Part shown: positions 43,045-52,254 of the stretch, in pieces
Layout of the letters: the number at the start of each line of letters is the position of its first letter
Numbering within the stretch: the first letter of the stretch is position 1
DNA from: Streptomyces sp. DH12
Lineage (GTDB): Bacteria > Actinomycetota > Actinomycetes > Streptomycetales > Streptomycetaceae
Direction of reading: 5' to 3'
Assembly (NCBI RefSeq): GCF_020873895.1
Contig: NZ_JAHWGT010000001.1
Span: 248,001 to 312,000 of the forward strand
Length of the DNA: 64,000 nt
Translations under genes and position numbers: made by a program
The notes under the pieces: generated by a model
What the model saw: the letters and a program-made list of their open reading frames with translations, nothing else
The model's database searches: none
Told to the model about the DNA's origin: nothing

Positions 43045-44055
43045 TCACGGGGACGTGTCGGGGCCGGTGTCGGTGAGAGTGGCCCACCGGCGCGCGAGAC
43101 GGCGGCACGCCTGGACGAGTTGCCGCGGGCGCGGATCGGTCAACTCGGTGTCGAAGGTGGCGAGCAGTCCCGCGACACCGGCCCAGGACCAGGCACCGAG
43201 AGTGAGCCGGCAGTGCCCCTCGTCGAGGTGTTCGACCACCGAGCCGCCCGGTGCCCAGCGGGCGACGACCTCGGCCGGCAGGGCTAGGCGGGCGCTGCCG
43301 GTGCAGCGCCAGGCGGCGGGCGTGTCACCGCGGTCGTGACTGCTCATGACGTAGTGGGCGAGGTCGCCGCCGGGGAGCTCGCGCGGGCTGAAGCCCTGTG
43401 TCGTCGCGCGGGGGTGGAGCCGGTCGACGCGCAGCACCCGCCACTGCCGGTCGTCCGGGTCGTAGCCGACCAGGTACCACCGGCCGGCCCAGACGACCAG
43501 GTGCTGCGGCTCCACCCGGCGGGCGGGCCTAAAGTCGTCGTCGCCCGGCGCGCTGCGCGAACCGTCCGGGCGCAGCGTCTCGGCGAGGAGTACCCGGCGG
43601 TGGCGCACCGCGGCCCCCACGGTGGTGAGCGCCGCCGCGTCGATGGGAGGCGCCAGGAACTCCCAGTGGTTGCGCAGCCGGGTCAGACGGACGGACTCCA
43701 TGGGTGCCCGCAGCCCGGCGGGCACGGCCTGCTCCAGGGTGACCAGCGCCCGCGCCGCGTCGTCCCCCAGCCCCAACACCGTGGTGGGCGCGGTCTGGAG
43801 GGCCACCGCCACCGCGAGGGCCTGGTCGTGGTCGAACACCAGCGGGGGGAGGGTGTGCCGCGCACCGAGCCGGTACCCGCCGTCGGGCCCGTGGACGGTG
43901 TGCACCGGGTAGCCGAGCTGACGCAGGGTCTCGACGTCCCGGCGGACCGTGCGCTCACTCACCTCCAGCGCGGCGGCGAGTTCACGCAGCGCCCACCGGC
44001 GGCGCGAGCCGAGCATGGACAACAACCGCAGGGCCCGCCGTGATGTGTTCGCCAC
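43045..44055 (-). CDS. WYL-domain (YafY/DeoR-like) transcriptional regulator
   Basis: 336 residues. An N-terminal helix-turn-helix (RRALRLLSMLGSRRRWALRELAAALEVSERTVRRDVETLRQLGYPVHTVHGPDGGYRLG) is followed by a WYL ligand-binding domain (about 140-220; RVEPQHLVVWAGRWYLVGYDPDDRQWRVLRVDRLHP) and a C-terminal extension (SARLALPAEVVARW...). WYL proteins sense nucleotides or small ligands. GTG 44055. It is divergent from a flavin monooxygenase, with an inverted repeat between the genes that it probably binds. Confidence 0.9.
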   Translation of the reverse strand: MANTSRRALRLLSMLGSRRRWALRELAAALEVSERTVRRDVETLRQLGYPVHTVHGPDGGYRLGARHTLPPLVFDHDQALAVAVALQTAPTTVLGLGDDAARALVTLEQAVPAGLRAPMESVRLTRLRNHWEFLAPPIDAAALTTVGAAVRHRRVLLAETLRPDGSRSAPGDDDFRPARRVEPQHLVVWAGRWYLVGYDPDDRQWRVLRVDRLHPRATTQGFSPRELPGGDLAHYVMSSHDRGDTPAAWRCTGSARLALPAEVVARWAPGGSVVEHLDEGHCRLTLGAWSWAGVAGLLATFDTELTDPRPRQLVQACRRLARRWATLTDTGPDTSP

Positions 44056-44064
44056 CGCCCCATC

Positions 44065-44107
44065 GTGGCACCGGTACCGGCCGCCCCGTGTCCACCACCG
44101 GTGCCAC
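44065..44107. promoter_or_regulatory. Paired operator between WYL regulator and monooxygenase
   Basis: GTGGCACCGGT (44065-44075) and ACCGGTGCCAC (44097-44107) are perfect 11-bp inverted repeats with centres 32 bp apart, about three helical turns. Each arm contains the self-complementary ACCGGT. The position between divergent genes fits a WYL-regulator operator. Confidence 0.65.
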
Positions 44108-44153
44108 CGTGAGGCCCATGAGGACGAACAGCGCTGGTGAAGGGCGTACGGGC

Positions 44154-45392
44154 ATGCGTGTGGTCGTGGTCGGCGGCGGGATCGGGGGGCTCGCGCTGGG
44201 GGCGGGACTGCGCCGCCGCGGGTTCGAGGTGTCGGTGTTCGACCGCGACACCGATGTGGCGGCGACGGGCGGCTACCACATCACCCTGGACGGGCGGGCC
44301 CGGTCGGCGCTGCGGGAGCTGGTGCCGCCGGACTTCGAGCGGAGGCTGCTGGCATCGGCCTCGGCGCTGCGGCTGCGCGACCGCGACGCGCTGTGGGACC
44401 GCCGCGGCCGGCTGCTCGGCCACGGGCCGGACCTCGGCGGCAGCGCCGGCGTGGACGTCGACCGGGTCACTCTGCGCGTCCTGCTGGCCGAGGCCGTCGG
44501 CGGGGACCTGCACCTGGGACGGCCCGTGTCCGGTGTCGAGCGGGGTCCCGACGGCACGCCGCGCGTGCTGTTCGCCGACGCCGCACCGGTGGCGGCGGAT
44601 CTGGTGGTGGGCGCGGACGGTGCCCACTCCGTGGTCGCCCGGCATCTCGCCGGAGGCCCGACCAACAGGCCGGCGGGCCTCATCGGCTTCTCCGGCCGCA
44701 CCCTCGTCGAGGACCTGAGCCCCGGGGAGCGCCGGCGGCTGGGGCCGCGCTCCGGGCTGGTGGTCGGCCCCCGAGGCGCGGCGCTGTACATCGGCTTCCT
44801 CGACCCGGTCGGCAAGCCCGCCCTCGACGCCCCCGAACTGCGGATGTCCGTCACCACGGGACCCACCTACATATGGGGCGCGATGTTCCCCGAGTCCACC
44901 GCCACGGACGCCCTGCGCCCCTTGCGCGAGGGCGCGTTGGGGGCGGCGCTGCTGAGCCGGTTCCGGGAGCGGGGCTGGGCCGGTCGGACGCTCGAAGTGA
45001 TCGCCCGCGCCGACCCGCACAGCGTGGCCGCCTACCGCTTCAACGCCGCCTCGACCCGCGCGAGCGACCTCGCGCCCTGGCCCGCGGGCACGATCACCGC
45101 GCTCGGCGACGCCGTCCACGCGACACCCCCCACCGCCGGCATGGGAGCCGGCGCCGCCATCCGCGACGCCGCCGACCTGGTCGCGCACCTGAGCGACGCC
45201 GCCGCGGGCGCCACCACGCTCACCGCGGCCGTCGCCCGGTTCGAGGCGGGCATGCGCCGGCGCGGCGGCGAAGCCCTCACCCTGGCGATGCGGACGGTCC
45301 GCTTGATCCTGGCCACCGACACCGCTCTCGGCGCCGCCGCCACCGCCCTGACCACCCCGCTCCTCGCCGCTGCGACCCGGCTGCGGCACTGA
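44154..45392 (+). CDS. FAD-dependent aromatic-type monooxygenase
   Basis: 412 residues of the class A flavoprotein monooxygenase fold. GXGXXG FAD motif at the start (VVVVGGGIGGLALGAGLRRRGFEVSVFDRD), the DG motif LVVGADGAHSVVARHL, and the GD motif ITALGDAVHATPPTAGMGAGAAIRDAADL. Such enzymes hydroxylate or epoxidise ring substrates with NAD(P)H and oxygen; some modify antibiotics. ATG 44154 has GAAGGG 9 nt upstream; ATG 44118 would add 12 residues. It is divergent from the WYL regulator and probably its target. Substrate unknown. Confidence 0.9.
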   Translation: MRVVVVGGGIGGLALGAGLRRRGFEVSVFDRDTDVAATGGYHITLDGRARSALRELVPPDFERRLLASASALRLRDRDALWDRRGRLLGHGPDLGGSAGVDVDRVTLRVLLAEAVGGDLHLGRPVSGVERGPDGTPRVLFADAAPVAADLVVGADGAHSVVARHLAGGPTNRPAGLIGFSGRTLVEDLSPGERRRLGPRSGLVVGPRGAALYIGFLDPVGKPALDAPELRMSVTTGPTYIWGAMFPESTATDALRPLREGALGAALLSRFRERGWAGRTLEVIARADPHSVAAYRFNAASTRASDLAPWPAGTITALGDAVHATPPTAGMGAGAAIRDAADLVAHLSDAAAGATTLTAAVARFEAGMRRRGGEALTLAMRTVRLILATDTALGAAATALTTPLLAAATRLRH

Positions 45393-45841
45393 ACGGCCGA
45401 CGCCGACCGGGCGTCCCGGGCACGCCGACGTACGGCCTGCCCGGGACGCGGCGCGCGCACGGGCCTTCCACCGCGTGACGGTGGCACGGGGACACGGTCC
45501 GCTCGACGCGGTTCTCCGGCAGGCAGGACGACCCCTGCCGCGCCGACGAGGAACAGCCCGGCGGCGCGCGAACAGGCCGCACCGCTCCTCCCCACCACTC
45601 CACAACGGCGAGGCACCGGCTCGGCGTCGACCTCCACCGGCCGGTCCCGAACAGCCGGCTCCCTCGCCTGCTCCGTCCCGCCCCCGAGGGACGCGGGCCT
45701 GCCGCGCGCTGTGCCCTTTCGGCTGACGCCCCTCCCCGTACGGGGGCCTCGGGCGGCCACGAGTCCACCCGGGGAGGCTGACGATCTGTCACCTTTGATG
45801 CCGTCCCGCCCGCGTCCCCTGCGCCACGAAAGGACCACTCC
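45393..45841. other. Gene-free region before the amidohydrolase gene
   Basis: No coding frame is supported; frames are Arg/Pro-rich. The segment at 45781-45800 (ACGATCTGTCACCTTTGATG) is the only AT-richer part and probably contains the amidohydrolase promoter, though no clear -35/-10 pair is seen. Confidence 0.5.
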
Positions 45842-48800
45842 GTGGAATCCGGTCACGTCAGCCGCCGCGCTTTCCTGCAGACCTCCGCCGCCGGGTTGGC
45901 GGTCTCCGCCGTCCCCGTCACCGCCCACGCGGCGGATACCGGTGGCCACTCCGACGAGGCACGCCTCCTGCGCTATCGGGAGATCACCGGCGGGTCGGTC
46001 ACCGGCTCCGCCCACGGCGACGTACTGATCGCCGAGGCCCAGGGCGTCCTCTGGCGCGTCCCCCGCGGAGGCGGCGCCGCCACGCAGCTGACGGCCTGGG
46101 ACCTTGAGGCCACCCGCCCCGCACTGTCACCCACCGGCGGCGCGGTGGCCCTCTCCGCGTACCGCGGTGGCGCCTTCCACCTGTGGACCATGCGCACCGA
46201 CGGCACCGACCTGCGGCAGCTCACCACCGGCCCGTGGGACGACCGCGGCGCCGCCTGGTCACCCGACGGCACCCGCCTCGCCTTCTCCTCCGAACGCGGC
46301 GGCGACCCGGTGGCCGGCGGCTCCTTCGGCCTGCACGTCCTCGACGTGGACGGCGCCCGGCCCACCCGGGTGACCGGCGGCGCCTTCGAGGACTACGACC
46401 CGGCCTGGTGGCCCGACGGGCAGTCACTGGTGTGCGTACGGGCCGCGCACACCCCGGGCGGCGGCACGGACGGCGGCCGAACCCTGGTCCGCGTGCCGGC
46501 GACGAGCGGCCGGGCCGCCCGCACCGTACGCACCGTGACCTCCGGCCGGTTGCTGTGCCCGTCCGTCTCTCCCGGCGGCCGGGTCGCCTACCTGCACCTG
46601 ACCGGCACCGGGGACTCGCCCTCCTTCCCGGCCGCGCAGGCCCTGCTGATGGTCGACGGCCGGGTGGTGGCCGCCGACGAGGACCTGGCCGCCGCCCCGC
46701 CGTGCTGGCTGGGGGAGGACCGGCTCCTGTACGTGGCCGACGGCCGCATCCGCATCCGCACGCTCACCCCGGCGCCGTCCGTGCGTGAGGTGGCGTTCGA
46801 CGCGCGGATGTCCGTGCCCGCTCCCCGCCGACGCCCCGCACGGCGGAACCAGGACGCGGCAGAACCCGCCCCGGTGCGCGGCATCCACCTGCCCGCGCTC
46901 TCCCCGGACGGACGCGACGTGGCGTTCGCGGCGCTGAACGCCCTGTGGCGGATGCCCGTCGACGGCACGCCCCGCCGGCTCGTCCAGGCCGCCCCCGGCC
47001 ACCAGGTGCAGATGCCCGCCTGGGCGCCGGACGGACGCAGCCTGCTGTACTGCACCGACCGGGACGGACTGACGGCCGTACGGCGCCTGCACCTGCACAG
47101 CGGACGCGACGAGGCCGTCACGGACGGCGGCCGGCTGCACCCGGCGCTGTCCCCGGACGGCTCCGTCCTCGCCTGCCAGGACGTCACCGGCAACCTCCTG
47201 CTGCGCGACCTCGCCACCGGAACCGAACGCGTACTGGTCCGCCCGCTCGCCACCGACGGGCCGCCCGGCGCACCCACCTGGTCACCCGACGGCCGGTACA
47301 TCGCCTTCTGCGACCGCAACCGCCTCAACCACCGCTTCCGCGAGGGCTACCACCTCATCCGTGTCGTCGACACCCGCACCGGCGCCGACCGCCGCCACCT
47401 GCCCGCGCCGCACCAGTCGCTCTCCGACCGGGCGGCCGCGGGCCCCGTGTGGTCACCCGACGGCCGCCACCTGGCGCTGGTCGCCGAGTCGGCCCTGTGG
47501 CTCCTCCCCGTCACCCCCGACGGCACCCCGACGGGCCCCGCCCGCCGGCTCACCGACGAACCCGCCGACCACCCCAGCTGGGCCCGCGACACCGACCTCC
47601 TGCTCTACCTCTCCAACGGCCGCCTGCGACTGCTGTCCCTCGACGGCGGCCCGACGGGAGGCCGCACCCGCACCCTGCACGTCCCGCTGACCGTACGGCG
47701 CCGCTCGCCCCGGCCGGAACGGCTGCGCGTCCACGCGGGCCGGCTGTGGGACGCCACCGGCGCCCGGCCCCGCCGCGACATCGACATCCTGATCGAGGGC
47801 GGGCGCATCACCGCAGTCGAACCGCACCGGACCCGCCGCGCGGGCCACCGCACGATCGACGCCTCACGCCGAACCGTCATCCCCGGACTGATCGACGGCC
47901 ACACCCACCCGTACACCGCCACCTACGGAGCCCGGCAGAACCTCACCACCCTCGCCTACGGCATCACCACCACCGCCTGCCTCGGCGCTCCGCTGTACGA
48001 GGCCGTCCGGTTGCGCGAGTCGCTCGCCTCCGGGCACAGCACCGGCCCGCGCCTGCTGGCGTCGGCGGAGCTGATCGACGGCTCCCGCACCGCGTACAGC
48101 AAGGGCCGCGCCCACCGCACCCGCGCCGGCCTGGAGCGCACCCTCAGCCGAGCCACCGCGCTGGACGTCGACTTCGTCAAGACCTACGTACGGGCGCCGG
48201 GCGACTTCATGGCCCGTGCCGCCGATGCCGCACACCGGCTCGGCGTGCCCTGCGGCAGCCATCTGTGCGCACCGGGCCGAGCCGCCGGCCAGGATCTGAC
48301 CACCCACCTCCAGGCCACCCAGCGCCTGCCGTACGGGCATGCCACCACGCCCCTCGGCCACGTCCGCCAGGACCTCGTCGAACAGTACGCCGACGGCACC
48401 TACGCCCTGATCATCACCCCCTTCACCGCGCAGTACCTCCTCGCCGGGGACCCCGCCCTGGCCGACGACCCCCGCGTGCGGGCCCTGATGCCGCCGTGGG
48501 ACGTCGCCGCGGTCCGCGAACGCGCCGCCACCCCGGCCACCGACCGCCAACTGCGGGACCTGGCGACCGAGATGGCCGACTACCGCCTGCTCGCCGCGAA
48601 CGGCGCCCGACTCGTCCTGGGCACCGACGCGCCGCTCGTCCCCGCCGGCCTCTCGCTGCACCTGGCCCTGCGCGCCCTGCGCAGCCACGGTTTCACCGCC
48701 GAGCAGGCCCTGCACAGCGCCACCACCGCCCCGGCCCGGCTGTTCGGCCTGCAGGAGGACCTCGGCACCGTCGAACCGGGCAAGATCGCCGACCTCACCG

Positions 48801-48997
48801 TCATCGACGGTGACCCGTTCACCGACTTCACCACGCTGGTCGACACCACCCTGGTGCTGCTCGGCGGCGCTCCCCATGACCCCGTCGCCCTCACGCGCGC
48901 GCACGCCCCGACACCCCACGAGGCCCCCTCGGGCACCACCTGGCTCGACGTCGCCGGGACCCTGCGGAGCGGAGCCTGCTGCCACCCCGGCGACTGA
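45842..48997 (+). CDS. Tat-exported TolB-like beta-propeller/amidohydrolase fusion
   Basis: 1051 residues. A Tat signal (SRRAFLQ then TSAAGLAVSAVPVTAHA) precedes a WD40/PD40 propeller (about 60-620) with recurrent SPDG blades such as AAWSPDGTRLAFSSERGG. The C-terminal amidohydrolase (about 630-1020) has HxH in DGHTHPY (687, 689), Lys780 in DFVKTYVR (likely carboxylated), His807 in GSHLC and Asp929 in LGTDAPL. This layout matches secreted PD40-amidohydrolases of unknown substrate; peptidase, prolidase or imidazolonepropionase-like activity is possible. GTG 45842 has GAAAGGA upstream. Confidence 0.9.
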   Translation: MESGHVSRRAFLQTSAAGLAVSAVPVTAHAADTGGHSDEARLLRYREITGGSVTGSAHGDVLIAEAQGVLWRVPRGGGAATQLTAWDLEATRPALSPTGGAVALSAYRGGAFHLWTMRTDGTDLRQLTTGPWDDRGAAWSPDGTRLAFSSERGGDPVAGGSFGLHVLDVDGARPTRVTGGAFEDYDPAWWPDGQSLVCVRAAHTPGGGTDGGRTLVRVPATSGRAARTVRTVTSGRLLCPSVSPGGRVAYLHLTGTGDSPSFPAAQALLMVDGRVVAADEDLAAAPPCWLGEDRLLYVADGRIRIRTLTPAPSVREVAFDARMSVPAPRRRPARRNQDAAEPAPVRGIHLPALSPDGRDVAFAALNALWRMPVDGTPRRLVQAAPGHQVQMPAWAPDGRSLLYCTDRDGLTAVRRLHLHSGRDEAVTDGGRLHPALSPDGSVLACQDVTGNLLLRDLATGTERVLVRPLATDGPPGAPTWSPDGRYIAFCDRNRLNHRFREGYHLIRVVDTRTGADRRHLPAPHQSLSDRAAAGPVWSPDGRHLALVAESALWLLPVTPDGTPTGPARRLTDEPADHPSWARDTDLLLYLSNGRLRLLSLDGGPTGGRTRTLHVPLTVRRRSPRPERLRVHAGRLWDATGARPRRDIDILIEGGRITAVEPHRTRRAGHRTIDASRRTVIPGLIDGHTHPYTATYGARQNLTTLAYGITTTACLGAPLYEAVRLRESLASGHSTGPRLLASAELIDGSRTAYSKGRAHRTRAGLERTLSRATALDVDFVKTYVRAPGDFMARAADAAHRLGVPCGSHLCAPGRAAGQDLTTHLQATQRLPYGHATTPLGHVRQDLVEQYADGTYALIITPFTAQYLLAGDPALADDPRVRALMPPWDVAAVRERAATPATDRQLRDLATEMADYRLLAANGARLVLGTDAPLVPAGLSLHLALRALRSHGFTAEQALHSATTAPARLFGLQEDLGTVEPGKIADLTVIDGDPFTDFTTLVDTTLVLLGGAPHDPVALTRAHAPTPHEAPSGTTWLDVAGTLRSGACCHPGD

Positions 48998-49135
48998 CCC
49001 CCAAGGCCCGGGCCCCCGGCCCCCGGCCGGCCCCGGCCACGCCGCCCGCCCGCGCCCGCGCCCGTCGAGCCGGCGCGGTCGGGGGGGCCACGGGGCGGTC
49101 CGGCGCCCGTGGAACGGCGGGGTTCGCGGGGCGCG

Positions 49136-50176
49136 TCACAGCATGAGCAGGAGCTGCGTGTTCGGCACGAGCTTCCGGTTCACGCTGGTGCTCTGCACGA
49201 ATATCGTGAAGTCGTCGTTGTGGTCGGGCTTGATGCGGACTTCCACGTCCGGCAGACCGAGCAGGGAACGGGCCTCGGGCCCCGTGTACACCCGGTCGGT
49301 CTTCTTCTCCAGCACCGCGATCTGCTTGCGCGCCTGGACGTTCTCCGCCTTGCTCAACTGGTAGAACGCACCACCGGTGCGGTAGGTGTGGCCCGATTCG
49401 ACGACCCAGTCGCGAATGGCGGCGGCGCGGGCCACCGGGATCAGGTGGTACTTCGACGGATCGGCCGGGACGAGACCGGCGGCCTTGATGGTGTCGGTGT
49501 TGACGGCGTCAGCGCCCGTGGAGAAAACCGCCCGCGATCCTCGAATTCCCTGGGTGCGGCCCACCATGAACTTCTCCGTGGCCTGCTGGATGACCTGCCC
49601 GGCCTCTTCGAGTCCCTGGGTGCTCGTGGCGTCCCAAATGGCGATGTTGTCCTTGGGGAAGCCGCACTGCATGGCCTCGCGCTTGCCCATCTGGTCCGGC
49701 ACCAGGACGGCCAGCGTCCAGTTGACCTTCTGGTTCTCGATCATCTCGGCCACCGACGTCACCAGTTCGCCCGGATTCCTGCTGGGCGCGTCCGGGCTGC
49801 GGTGACTGGCGTTCTCCTGCCCGTCGGTGAGTACGAAGGTCAGGAAGCTGTGGTCGCCGTACAGTTGGGCCGTCTGCGCCAGTTCACGCTGCGACTTCAG
49901 TGCCGCCGCCAGCAGAGCCGTCATTCCGCCGACCCGGTACAGCTGCTTCAGCGACGGCATCCGCAACACGTCCTTGTCGTAGATGACGCACTGCACCTTG
50001 TCGGCGAAGACGTACACCGTGACGCGGGTTTCCTGGTCCAATTCCCGCGACCGGCGTGCGAGATAGGCGATCTGCTGGTCCGCGACCTCGACGACCTTGC
50101 GACTCAGGTGGGACATGGACGAACTGGCGTCCAACACGAGAGCGACGTGATTGATGTAGTTCTGGGCTCCGGACAT
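49136..50176 (-). CDS. VWA-domain protein with atypical codon use
   Basis: 346 residues. The N-terminal half is a VWA domain: HVALVLDASSSMSHL (MIDAS DXSXS), YRVGGMTALLAAAL (Thr) and FLTFVLTDGQENASH. The C-terminal half (about 215-346; KYHLIPVARAAAIRDWVVESGHTYRTGGAFYQL, then DRVYTGPEARSLLGLP) is a separate domain I do not recognise. No signal peptide, so probably cytosolic. Codons such as AAT, GCT, AGT, TTG and TAT are frequent, unlike the rest of the window, suggesting transfer or a mobile origin. ATG 50176 has GGGGGAG 6 nt upstream. Confidence 0.88.
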   Translation of the reverse strand: MSGAQNYINHVALVLDASSSMSHLSRKVVEVADQQIAYLARRSRELDQETRVTVYVFADKVQCVIYDKDVLRMPSLKQLYRVGGMTALLAAALKSQRELAQTAQLYGDHSFLTFVLTDGQENASHRSPDAPSRNPGELVTSVAEMIENQKVNWTLAVLVPDQMGKREAMQCGFPKDNIAIWDATSTQGLEEAGQVIQQATEKFMVGRTQGIRGSRAVFSTGADAVNTDTIKAAGLVPADPSKYHLIPVARAAAIRDWVVESGHTYRTGGAFYQLSKAENVQARKQIAVLEKKTDRVYTGPEARSLLGLPDVEVRIKPDHNDDFTIFVQSTSVNRKLVPNTQLLLML

Positions 50177-50324
50177 GAAAAGCTCCCCCACTTCCGGCTC
50201 TTTCCGACTGGATGCTCCTACCGTCTCACCCACCACTGACAATCGACCTCGGCTCCCGGAGCCGACGAGGATGCCGTACGGCGGGAGTCGCGGCCGGCAC
50301 CCGGCACAAGCCCGGACACGCTCG

Positions 50325-50380
50325 GCGCAGGGGCGCAGGGGCGCAGGGGCGCAGGGGCGCAGGCGCGCAGGCGCGCGAGG
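50325..50380. repeat. 8-bp tandem repeat (GCGCAGGG/GCGCAGGC)
   Basis: Four copies of GCGCAGGG (50325-50356), two of GCGCAGGC (50357-50372) and a degenerate GCGCGAGG. It lies between a lipoprotein stop (50425) and the VWA gene start on the minus strand. Slippage-prone; no coding role. Confidence 0.92.
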
Positions 50381-50424
50381 ACGCGGCCGGAGTGTCCCGG
50401 CCGGTCCTTCGGGGCCCGAGTCCC

Positions 50425-50946
50425 TTACCCCGCCGAGGCCGGCTCGCGGAGGACGACGACGTACCGGTCGTCGTAGGGGTCCTTCCCGTCCTCGGGCACC
50501 AGCAGCACCGCCAGCGCGGACGGTTCGCCGGTGAAGCGGATGTCGACGGACGCGTCCTTCTCACCCATGCCGAAGTCCGCCTCGGCGGGGCGCTGGGCGG
50601 CATCGCCCCAGCGGCTCACCCACCGCTTCGCGTCGTCCTTCGTCGCGCCCTCCTCCGCGAGCCCGACCAGGCCGTCGGCATCGCGGGCCTTGAGCCGGGC
50701 CAGCATCCGCTCCGTGACGGAGAGGGTGCCCGGCGAGGGCCGCCCCGTGACGGTGAGATCCAGCTCGTTGACCCCGTTCCTGACGCGCTCGGGCGTCTTG
50801 TCGGTCACGAAGACGCCGCAGCCGCCCAGCGCGAGCACCAGCGTCCCGCACAGCCACACCGACCGGCTCGCCCGCCTCGATCGCTTCCTCCCGGCCCCGT
50901 GACGCCGCCACCCCTCAGGCGCTCGATGGTGGTTCCCGGCCGTCAC
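50425..50946 (-). CDS. Lipoprotein of unknown function
   Basis: 173 residues from GTG 50946, with a basic N terminus (RKRSRRASRS), a hydrophobic stretch and lipobox LALGGC (Cys43). The mature part (FVTDKTPERVRNGVNELDLTVTGRPSPGTLSVTERMLARLKARDADGLVGLAEE) contains a helical segment followed by a small beta domain ending in PYDDRYVVVLREPASAG, similar in style to NTF2/SnoaL-like secreted proteins. The GTG overlaps the YCII gene stop by 4 nt (GTGA), so the two are coupled. The n-region is long for a signal, so a later start is possible. Confidence 0.7.
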   Translation of the reverse strand: MTAGNHHRAPEGWRRHGAGRKRSRRASRSVWLCGTLVLALGGCGVFVTDKTPERVRNGVNELDLTVTGRPSPGTLSVTERMLARLKARDADGLVGLAEEGATKDDAKRWVSRWGDAAQRPAEADFGMGEKDASVDIRFTGEPSALAVLLVPEDGKDPYDDRYVVVLREPASAG

Positions 50947-51242
50947 GCCGGCAGCCGCTCCCGGTACCGCTCCAGGGCGGGCGCCGTCTTCGTCGCGATG
51001 AACTCCGTGATCCGGTATTCGCACACCCCGGCCGCCGTGAAGGGGTCCGCCGCCGCGATCCGCTCGGCTCCCGCCCGGTCGACGCCCACCGCGAGGATCA
51101 CGCCGCCGTCACGCGGGACCTTCCGGCCGGAGGCGACCACGACGCCCTCCTCGTACAGGGTGCCCAGCCAAGCCACGTGCGCTTCGAGGTGTTCCTCGAC
51201 GCGCTCGATGGGGGCTGTGTAGGTCAACTCCATGACAAACAT
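50943..51242 (-). CDS. YCII-domain protein
   Basis: 99 residues of the YCII (dimeric ferredoxin-like) family: FVMELTYTAPIERVEEHLEAHVAWLGTLYEEGVVVASGRKVPRDGGVILAVGVDRAGAERIAAADPFTAAGVCEYRITEF, with the typical His in EAHVAWL and Asp in ADPFTAAG. Function of the family is mostly unknown. TAGTCT lies 7 nt before ATG 51242 on the minus strand with no Shine-Dalgarno sequence, so the mRNA is probably leaderless. It is coupled to the downstream lipoprotein gene. Confidence 0.87.
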   Translation of the reverse strand: MFVMELTYTAPIERVEEHLEAHVAWLGTLYEEGVVVASGRKVPRDGGVILAVGVDRAGAERIAAADPFTAAGVCEYRITEFIATKTAPALERYRERLPA

Positions 51243-51355
51243 GATCAGCAGACTAGCCGGAGTGCCCGGGCCGGCTTCGACCGGACCGCTTCCCGGTCCG
51301 CCCGCCACGTCGACGTCGCCGGTGCGGCTGGGCGCCGGGTCACTATCCTTTTGGC

Positions 51356-51808
51356 ATGCCTTCTTCGACATCGCCCGCTGACGGCGTCTCTTCCGGTAGT
51401 CCCGCCCACACCGCACCGGCCCGTCGGTTCCCTCCCGCCGTGGCCGTGGCCCTCGTCGCGGGGCTCATCCTGGGCGCGGTCGGGGTGGGCGCCGCCTGGG
51501 CGCTCCGCGGTGACGACGGGTCCACCGCCGGCGGCGCGGCCGGTGACGCCCGGCACGCCTGCGACGCGCTGGAGGGCTTCGACGAGTCGGAGGTCCTCAC
51601 CCGGGGAGCCAAGGGAGAGGTCGCCGTCAACCGTCTCGCCGCCGCCGTGGCGCTGTCCACCGCTGCGGCTGCCGGCGACGGCGAGTTCAAGCCGCTGTCC
51701 GAGGCCTTGCGTCGCGTGCGGGACCAGCACGCCCGCTTCGCCGACTTCTCCGAGCCCGAGGTGCAGAAGGACCTGAAGGCCGCCCGGTCCCTGTGCGCCG
51801 ACCTGTGA
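51356..51808 (+). CDS. Single-pass membrane protein of unknown function
   Basis: 150 residues. A short Ser/Pro-rich cytoplasmic N terminus is followed by one membrane helix (VAVALVAGLILGAVGVGAAWAL, about 28-49) and an extracytoplasmic domain with two cysteines (HACDALEGF and SLCADL at the end) that could form a disulfide. TATCCT lies exactly 6 nt before the ATG, so a leaderless mRNA is predicted. It is divergent from the YCII gene. I do not recognise a family. Confidence 0.75.
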   Translation: MPSSTSPADGVSSGSPAHTAPARRFPPAVAVALVAGLILGAVGVGAAWALRGDDGSTAGGAAGDARHACDALEGFDESEVLTRGAKGEVAVNRLAAAVALSTAAAAGDGEFKPLSEALRRVRDQHARFADFSEPEVQKDLKAARSLCADL

Positions 51809-51920
51809 CCGGCGGACCACCGGGCAACCCGCTTCCCCGCCCCCGCCCTGCGTTCCCCCGGTCGCCCCGGCGGAGTGGAAGGCCGGACTCGGGCTGCTGA
51901 TCGGGCTCGGGTGACGGCGC

Positions 51921-51953
51921 GTGCCCCGACGCACCGACCGTGTGTCGGGGCAC
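51921..51953 (+). terminator. Strong hairpin terminator after the membrane protein gene
   Basis: GTGCCCCGACGCAC pairs with GTGTGTCGGGGCAC around a 5-nt loop (14 bp, one G-T pair), 112 nt after the stop at 51808. The rest of the 446-nt gap to 52254 contains a CCCCTTTTTCGCGGGG hairpin near 52033-52050 and G-rich simple sequence, with no gene. Confidence 0.65.
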
Positions 51954-52254
51954 ACGCATGTCGCAACCCCCTGACGGTAGTGGCCCACGGTGCGGGCGGA
52001 GCTCGCTCACAGGGGCTGACTCCCGTCAAACGGCCCCTTTTTCGCGGGGGCAGGGGCAGGCGCAGGGGGCAGGAGCCCAGGGCCCGGGAGCGGGAGCGGC
52101 CGGCCCGTGTGTCGGGGGCGTCGGCCAGGGTGGAGTACGCGGTGCCGGCTCGCGGCTGCCGGACGCCCCAGGTGCGCACCTACCCGGGTAGGGGCCCGCC
52201 GCGAGGTGAGGTGGAACGGTCCGCCGCCGTCGGGCTCGGGACGAGGAGTACGTC

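Noticed and set aside
45787-45816. ECF41-type promoter (TGTCACC...CGTC) before the amidohydrolase
   Set aside because: The spacing of 19 nt is too long for the described motif, and the seventh base of the -35 block differs; CGTC is common in this GC-rich DNA.
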